In this document: positions 58,341-64,000 of the stretch, piece by piece
How positions within the stretch are numbered: position 1 is the first letter of the stretch
Layout: the number at the start of each line of letters is the position of its first letter
Origin: Gongronella butleri
Taxonomy: Eukaryota; Mucoromycota; Mucoromycetes; Mucorales; Cunninghamellaceae
Assembly: GCA_025201375.1 (NCBI GenBank)
Contig: JAIWZP010000089.1
Location: 1-64,000, forward strand
DNA: 64,000 nucleotides
Reading direction: 5' to 3'
The notes under the pieces: generated by a model
What the model saw: only the letters and a program-made list of their open reading frames with translations
Databases searched by the model: none
Told to the model about the DNA's origin: nothing
Program-made: the position numbers and the translations under genes

Positions 58341-58494
58341 GGCAAAATTAAAAAAAAAGAATGAGCAAAAAGAGAACGGTGACGATCGTGACGCAAACCT
58401 CTGCGCCAGCTATGGCTGAGGCCAATTCAAGGCCCGAATTTCCTGCAATCTGGCCCCTGCGGCCTTTTTTTTTCTTTTTCTTTTTCCTCCTCTC
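58341..58494. promoter_or_regulatory. Shared divergent promoter of RPN13 and SEN54
   Basis: Only 154 bases separate the start codons. A T-rich tract lies just before the SEN54 ATG. Inferred from geometry. Confidence 0.55.
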
Positions 58495-59647
58495 ATGGAC
58501 GACTCGAGTGACGAGGATGTGGCCGACTATTCGGAACTGCTAAAGTCCAAGTAAAGCGAAAAGGCACGACCATTTGGTGTATTTTCTCTTTTTCTCACTT
58601 TTTTTTTTCTCCCTCTTAGGAAGCCTCAGCGCGGTAGCAAGACGTTTGCGCCGGCCGACCAGGACCAAGATAAAGTGGAACGCGCACGGCATGCGCTTTA
58701 CGAGCTGATCGGCGAGGAGCGCGCGCAAAAGGGTGGTGTGTGCAGCGGCGAACTTGTTTCTGGCGGATTGACGCGTCTGACTGCGGAAAAGGGGACACAT
58801 GTACGTGTGCTGGGGCACGCTTTGCAAGGTGCGGTCCATTTGCACCTCGAGGAGGCGGCGTGGCTGATGAATCGACAAGGGCTCATTGTCCCCGAAAAGA
58901 CATTGGCCGATTTTTATGCGATGATTTGCACATCGCACGACGGATGGATCTCGTTTGAACGGTATCAGGCATATGCCTTTCTCAAGCGTCTAGGCTACAT
59001 TGTGCGCCGCGCGCCGCCCATGCAAGTGATTGTGCCGCAGCCGAAAGTGTCTTTTTGGCATTTCTTCCATCAATGGACGGCACGCCTCGTCCATTGGTGC
59101 CGCGGCCTCCTTTTCAAATGGCCCATCCGCCCATACACCTGCACCACTTATGCTGATCTCTTTGCCAGGCTGCAATCGCCCGTCCAGAGCCAACAATGGC
59201 ACCAACCAGCCATCATTTCGCCGATGCACCGCTACACCTTTGCCTACGACCTCTACAAGCCTCGCCATGACTGGAAAAAGCGTGATCCCGGCGTTCCAGA
59301 CTTTCGTGTCGTCGTTGGCAGGTACATTCATTTGACAAAAGAAAAAAAAGCAAAAAATACCTGGAAAAATCTGAAAAAGAGGCTGACGGCGCAAGACGGC
59401 TCGTTTTTTCCCCTCTCATTGTCGCAGGATGACAGATGCGTTGCCGGACCCAGAGAATCTCAAGGCATTGTTCTCGCAGGTGGCGGCGTGGCCAAGCAAA
59501 GAGGGGAGCTATTTCCCCATTGCGCACACAAGGCACACAGAGCCTGCGCTGCTAATGGCCCTGGTTGGCGACGCCGAGGGCGTGTCGTTTGTGCGCTTGC
59601 AGGCAAACGGTGTCGCCAGCCTCGTGGACATGAACTTGTCAAAATAA
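58495..59647 (+). CDS. SEN54: tRNA-splicing endonuclease subunit SEN54
   Basis: Structural subunit of the heterotetramer that cuts introns out of pre-tRNAs. Three exons: 58495-58550, about 58620-59321, and about 59428-59647, joined in phase; about 325 residues. The start gives MDDSSDEDVADYSELL. The Sen54 N-terminal domain has HLHLEEAAWLMNRQGLI and SHDGWISFERYQAYAFLKRLGYIV. A middle segment with FYLYRP-like YDLYKPRHDWKKRDPGVPDF leads to the C-terminal EndA-like domain (FRVVVGRMTDALPDPENLKAL, FAVVD-like SFVRLQANGVASLVDM). As expected for Sen54, no catalytic triad is present. Shorter than the yeast protein (467), mainly in the linker. Confidence 0.92.
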
Positions 59648-59706
59648 ACAGGATACCAATGCAAAATGCAATGCAAAATGGATGAGTTTTGATTTAATGA
59701 TGAGAT

Positions 59707-59952
59707 CTATGAGGATGCAGATGGCGAGGAGGGGTCGTAACGAGGGGGCTCGTTGCCGGGCTGTGACTTTAGACAGTCGAGAAAGCGGTGGAACGGCTGC
59801 GAGACGTCCAAAGGCCAAGAAGACAAGCCTTTGAGCACGTCCTCCAAGTGGTTGTTGCAGCGGTGAGCGTGTGGTGCCTGCGATGGAGCATTGCTGTGTC
59901 GGTTCAGCTGGAAGGATGCCTTGTCGTCGTGAGTGTCGTCCTGGCCTGGCAT
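59707..59952 (-). CDS. Possible small protein, unrecognised
   Basis: 81 residues from the ATG at 59952, MPGQDDTHDDKASFQLNRH, then RCNNHLEDVLKGLSSWPLDV and FHRFLDCLKSQPGNEPP, ending PSSPSASS. The composition (amphipathic helix flanked by polar ends, two Cys) looks coding. It lies divergent to exportin-1 with 123 bases between start codons, an arrangement seen for two other pairs in the window. A further in-frame stretch upstream is basic and T-rich and probably non-coding. An AG at the ATG (ATGCCAG/GC) could also be a splice acceptor, in which case the true start lies upstream. No family recognised. Confidence 0.42.
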   Translation of the reverse strand: MPGQDDTHDDKASFQLNRHSNAPSQAPHAHRCNNHLEDVLKGLSSWPLDVSQPFHRFLDCLKSQPGNEPPRYDPSSPSASS

Positions 59953-60075
59953 GGAAAAAGTGGAAAAAAGAGGAACAATGAAAAAAAAAGGGCAAAAAAC
60001 ATCATCAAATAAGACCTGGGCGGGGCTCAATGCGTCTTTTTTCCTCTTTCTTTTCCCCTTGTCAACCCTTTTGGC
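59953..60075. promoter_or_regulatory. Divergent promoter of exportin-1 and the small uncertain gene
   Basis: 123 bases between start codons, partly T-rich. Inferred from geometry only; it depends on the small gene being real. Confidence 0.35.
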
Positions 60076-63000
60076 ATGGACCAGGTAGCGCACACCTCTT
60101 TTTTTTTTCATTGTTATGCTCATTCTCGCGTTTCTTCTTCATTTTCCTAGTTACTCGAAAGGCCCTTTGACGCGCAGCTCTTTGATCGCATCGTGGACGC
60201 TTTTTACACGGGCTCGGACGACACGGTAAACCGACTACCACGTGTTCTGCGCCTCCAGCGTCTAATTTTTTTTATTTTTTTTTATTTTCAGCGTACCAAG
60301 GCCCAGCAAGTGCTCACAGCGTTTGGCAATCAGCCAGATGCATGGCAATCGGTCGCCACTATCCTTGACGCGTCCACAAGCGCCAATGCCAAGGTAGACA
60401 ATCAAAAAGAACAATGAAAAAAAAAAAACTCGGACGTGACCCCTTTTTTTTAATTGGGATAGTACCTAGGCCTGCGTATTCTCGAACAATTTGTCCTTGT
60501 GCGATGGTACACGGTGCCAGTGTCGACGCGTCTAGGCAAGAAAAGAATGAGGGGTTTATAGAAATGGCCATTGACCTCCTTTTCCAAGTAGAAATTCGGA
60601 ATTACCTTGTCCAGCAGGTGATTCGGCATGCATCGGCGGGGACGGCTGCGCCGCTCGTCTTGGGCAAACTGAATGTGCTTCTCGTGCAGATTCTCAAAAA
60701 AGACTGGCTACACCATTGGCCCGAATTTATCCCCGAGCTCGTGGCCGCCAGCCCGACATCGCTTGCGCTGTGCGAGAATAACCTGCGTCTGATTGCCATG
60801 TTTTGCCAAGATGTGTTTGAAAAGGAGGATGTCATTGTCGCTAAGCAGCGCAAGATGCGCGCACGCATGATGGACCAGGCGCCGATGCTGCTCGATCTGT
60901 GTACTCAGGTGCTGACATCACCAACTGTTCCGCCCTCTCTTTCACGCACCGCGCTTGCCACCGTGGCTAAACTCGTCCCATTCATCGACACGAGCGCCGT
61001 CCCAACCATCCTCAAGCACATCGCCTTGTGGGGAACCAAATCGCACGCACATCGCCATCTCGTTGTCGAATGTCACGCCGAAATCATTGCACGCGACGAA
61101 CTGCCGCCCGCAATCATACCAGACATGGCCAATTCGGTGTTGTCGCTGCTTTCGCAGGCCATTGGACCCTCACTTGACGACATGGACGCCGAGGATCAGG
61201 CGTGTGTGCAGCAGGGTGCTCTGTTTTTGACAAGTGTCATGACCAAACCTTTGGAAATGCCCGTCGACCTCAAAACACAGTGCCATCGCGCAATGCTCGC
61301 GGTCTCTGGCCTGGAAAGCGAACCATTGTGGGTTGTTTGCCTGGAATACTGGGAAAAAATGGTGACAAGTGATGCCATCAGTGGTGATTTCGCCAATGAT
61401 TTGCTGCGCACGATCTTGGCACATTTGGATCAAGTGGATCAAGTGGACCCCATGGCCAGCAAGGTCCTCCGATGGGCGGTGCAGGCGAATCCAGCGTGGA
61501 CTTTGGGCTTTCTGGAGCATGAATTGCAAGCGGGATTGCAGGCGCAGCTATGGGACGACCAGGTCCCGCGTGTGTGCTGGGCAATTGCAAGCCTGGATGA
61601 TGACGATGTTCGAGCGCCGCCTCAGCCATGGATGGGACCCCTCGTTGACGCATGTATGAGGGCATTTCAGGCGTCATTGAGCGAAGCGACCGCCCAACAC
61701 ATCTTGCAATGGGCCTCCATCATCCTTGGACATGCTCCGCGCCACATTGACACACATCTCGCCTTTGTCGCGGCTCTCTGGCCATTTTTACGCGATGCCC
61801 TTCACAGCAATGACCCAGAGATCAAAAAAGTCGCATGCAATTCCCTTGCCCATCTCGCCAAGGCTCCCGCCATGGCCACACTCGATCTACCAGGCAATGG
61901 CGGCTCGCTCTTGGCACGCGTGGGCGCCCAATTGCCCACCATCCTATCTGACTGGCATCAGACGCGCGAGGTAAATTCAAAATGAGGTGCATTTTCGCCC
62001 TTTGGCTTACTTTTTTTTTTTCTCTTCTCTGCTAGATGGAGATTCTTTTTGCATCGCTTGGTTGCATGATTCGCCACCTGGCTCCCGGGCAGCAACTGGC
62101 GGCCCTACAGCAGGTCATGGCCGTGCCAAATGAAAAAATGGGTCTCGTCGCACGCGCATCCAGCATGAACGACTTGGTGATGCTGCGCACCGTGATGCAC
62201 ATCAACGTCTCGCTAGGCACACACATCGGAGCCGTCTTTCAGCACCAATTCGACGCGATGCTCCCTTTGCTCTTGGTGATTTACAGCACAATTAGCTCCT
62301 CGTCGGCTGCATCGGCCTCGCTGCCGCCACCACAGGCGAGGATGCACGTCCTCATCAAGCAGGATTGCTGCAAGATCCTCAGCGCATACGCGACCCATTA
62401 CACGGGCGTGTCCCTTGCAAATGTCGACATTTGGCCACAGCTGCTCTGGACCATCATGCTCGATTTTCACGACCAGGGCTTTGCATCCGCCGCACCGGTC
62501 CTCACCATGATGGCTGAGCTGATTAAAAAGCTCAAGGTATGATAAGGAAAAAAAAAAAAAAAGGGGAGAGAAGAAAAAAAAATGGCGGAATAATCATCCT
62601 TTTATTGTCAGCTACCGTGGGCATACCCGCAAAATGCCATGGTCACCATGCTCATTGAGCCGACACTCATGGCCATCAAGCAAAACATGAGCGATTACCC
62701 TGACCACCGATCAGGCTTTTTTACCCTATTGCAAGCCATTGGTGAACATTATTTTCAAGGTAAAAAAAAAAAAAAAAAGCAAGGAATAGAGAGGACGGAA
62801 ATGGAGTGTGGCTCGTCATTAAATTATTTTGGACGCGTAGAGATGATGCAGTGGCCCGTGCAAGACGTGGCGCTGCTGCTGGACAGCATGCTTTGGGGTG
62901 CGCGGCACACACTGCTGGACATAGCGCTGCCGTCGCTCAAGACGTGCCTAACGCTCCTCCAGCAAGTGCGCGAGCTGGATGATGAGGACATGGCAGGCGA

Positions 63001-63515
63001 TTTCTACCAAGCACATTACATGCGTTTGCTCGACGGTGTGCTGCAGGTGCTCAAGGACCCCGATTGTCAAAATAGTCTGCACGCCCAGAGCAGGCTTCTC
63101 GCCACCCTCCTCCAGGTCGTCGAACAGGGGGAAGTCTATGTCCCCGTGTTCGACCCATCCCAGGTCGCCAACCCACTCATGTCAAACACGGTCTATATCA
63201 CCCAGTACGTCCACGACTTTTTCATGCGCTCTTTTCCCTTTCTCGCCTCGTAAGCACAATCATCAAAAGAAAAAAAAAGAAGAAAAAATGAGGCCAGGGC
63301 CGGACGCCATTGCTCATGAAACATCCCTTGTCTGAACTAGTCATCAGGTCGAGGTGATGGTGCGTGGGATGTTTGCTTACAGCGATCAAATGTCGCAATT
63401 CGAGCAAGATTTACAAGACTTTTTGGTGGACATTCGGCAGGCCGAGGATGATGAGGTCACGCAAGAAATCAAGCAAGACGAGCTGCTCGCCGAGCAGGAG
63501 CTTTTTACCCTGTGA
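60076..63515 (+). CDS. CRM1: Exportin-1 (CRM1/XPO1), one exon with an unresolved frame break
   Basis: Karyopherin that carries leucine-rich NES cargo out of the nucleus with RanGTP. Exon 1 (60076-60084) encodes only MDQ. Exon 2 starts at 60151 (LLERPFDAQLFDRIVDAFYT), exon 3 is 60292-60393 (RTKAQQVLTAFGNQPDAWQS), exon 4 starts at 60463 (YLGLRILEQFVLVRW). Then come GKLNVLLVQILKKDWLHHWPE and FIPELVAASPTSLALCENN. The NES-groove helix IKKVACNSLAHLAK carries the Cys attacked by leptomycin B in sensitive species. The C-terminal HEAT repeats include MSDYPDHRSGFFTLLQAIGE and LLDSMLWGARHT, and the end FSYSDQ-like FAYSDQMSQFEQDLQDFLVDI. After exon 4 codon RW the frame changes by one near 60500-60540. 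A 29-base GT-AG stretch (60507-60535) would restore it, otherwise a one-base indel is needed. About 1000 residues. Confidence 0.93.
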
Positions 63516-64000
63516 CTCTCATAGAAGATTGATACCTACATTCGATGATAAAGCAATAATGGGCAACTCTCTGATGAAAGTCTGAATAATGGCAAGCGTG
63601 TTCCAATGATGGGAGAGAGGGCTAATGTAAACTTTTATCCGTGCTTGCACTTCAACCAAATGCGACCCGGCGAATGGTGAAAAAGACAAAACCACAAGCC
63701 TGCGCTATAAGAACGTCTTCTAAAAGTGCGTCGCATTGTTGTCTGTGCTCAATTTAATTTGCGACAGCACGCTCCATCGTCATTTGTTGACGATTAGGTA
63801 AATTTGGTGAGGCGTGAGGGCGTTGCTACAGTACAAGCATTGAAGCGTGCCTTTCTCCGTTTGAAAAAAAATCAGCCCTATACTGTAATACAGTATCAGC
63901 GCCCTAGTCCCTAGAGGGTGCGCAAAAAGCACGATTTTCATCTGTTTTTTTTGCACGCGAATACAGTAAAACATTTGATCCGTCCAGGGTTTCAACCTCA
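63516..64000. other. Window end; no gene seen
   Basis: 3' flank of exportin-1. A TACAGTA-type word recurs at about 63831, 63885-63895 and 63963. No coding region supported. Confidence 0.4.

Overview
The window looks like nuclear DNA of a fungus. The strongest clue is a Gti1/Pac2/Wor1 (WOPR) transcription factor, a family known only from fungi. Nearly every conserved gene is cut by several short GT-AG introns, and very long A or T homopolymers sit almost only in introns and spacers. An early-diverging ('zygomycete-grade') fungus is my inference, not something the sequence proves.

Layout. Bases 1-17000 are gene-rich: a cation diffusion facilitator zinc transporter (5' end outside the window), an arrestin-related protein, an unrecognised one-membrane-segment protein, an LEA-2-like membrane protein, the nuclear pore/mRNA export factor RAE1, the ribosome biogenesis Brix protein SSF1/PPAN, the WOPR regulator and mitochondrial HSP10. 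Bases 17000-23000 are repeat-rich and hold the most unusual gene, an intronless 446-residue protein built from eight tandem helix-turn-helix units. A broken, inverted partial copy lies beside it, and copies of a dispersed repeat (family B) flank both. Bases 23070-31336 carry RFC1, the tRNA t6A enzyme KAE1 and a BAR-SH3 protein. Bases 31337-34837 are a gene-free block with tandem repeat family A.

Bases 34838-44368 hold the V-ATPase a subunit, a probably peroxisomal alpha/beta hydrolase, the TFIIIC tau95 subunit and two tandem cysteine-containing paralogues. Bases 44400-53800 are again repeat-rich. They contain a second family B array and an intron-containing tRNA-Asn whose 5' half and upstream flank are duplicated as a 222-bp inverted repeat. 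Bases 53825-63515 hold an unrecognised, frame-broken gene, a second family A block, a small secreted protein, proteasome subunit RPN13, tRNA-splicing endonuclease subunit SEN54, a small uncertain gene and exportin-1 (CRM1).

The conserved genes are housekeeping and do not form one pathway or operon. Functional echoes exist: SEN54 cuts introns like the one in the tRNA-Asn, TFIIIC recruits Pol III to such tRNAs, and RAE1 and CRM1 both act at the nuclear pore. RAE1/SSF1 and RPN13/SEN54 are divergent pairs with short shared promoters. The candidate for something new is the tandem helix-turn-helix locus and its repeat setting.
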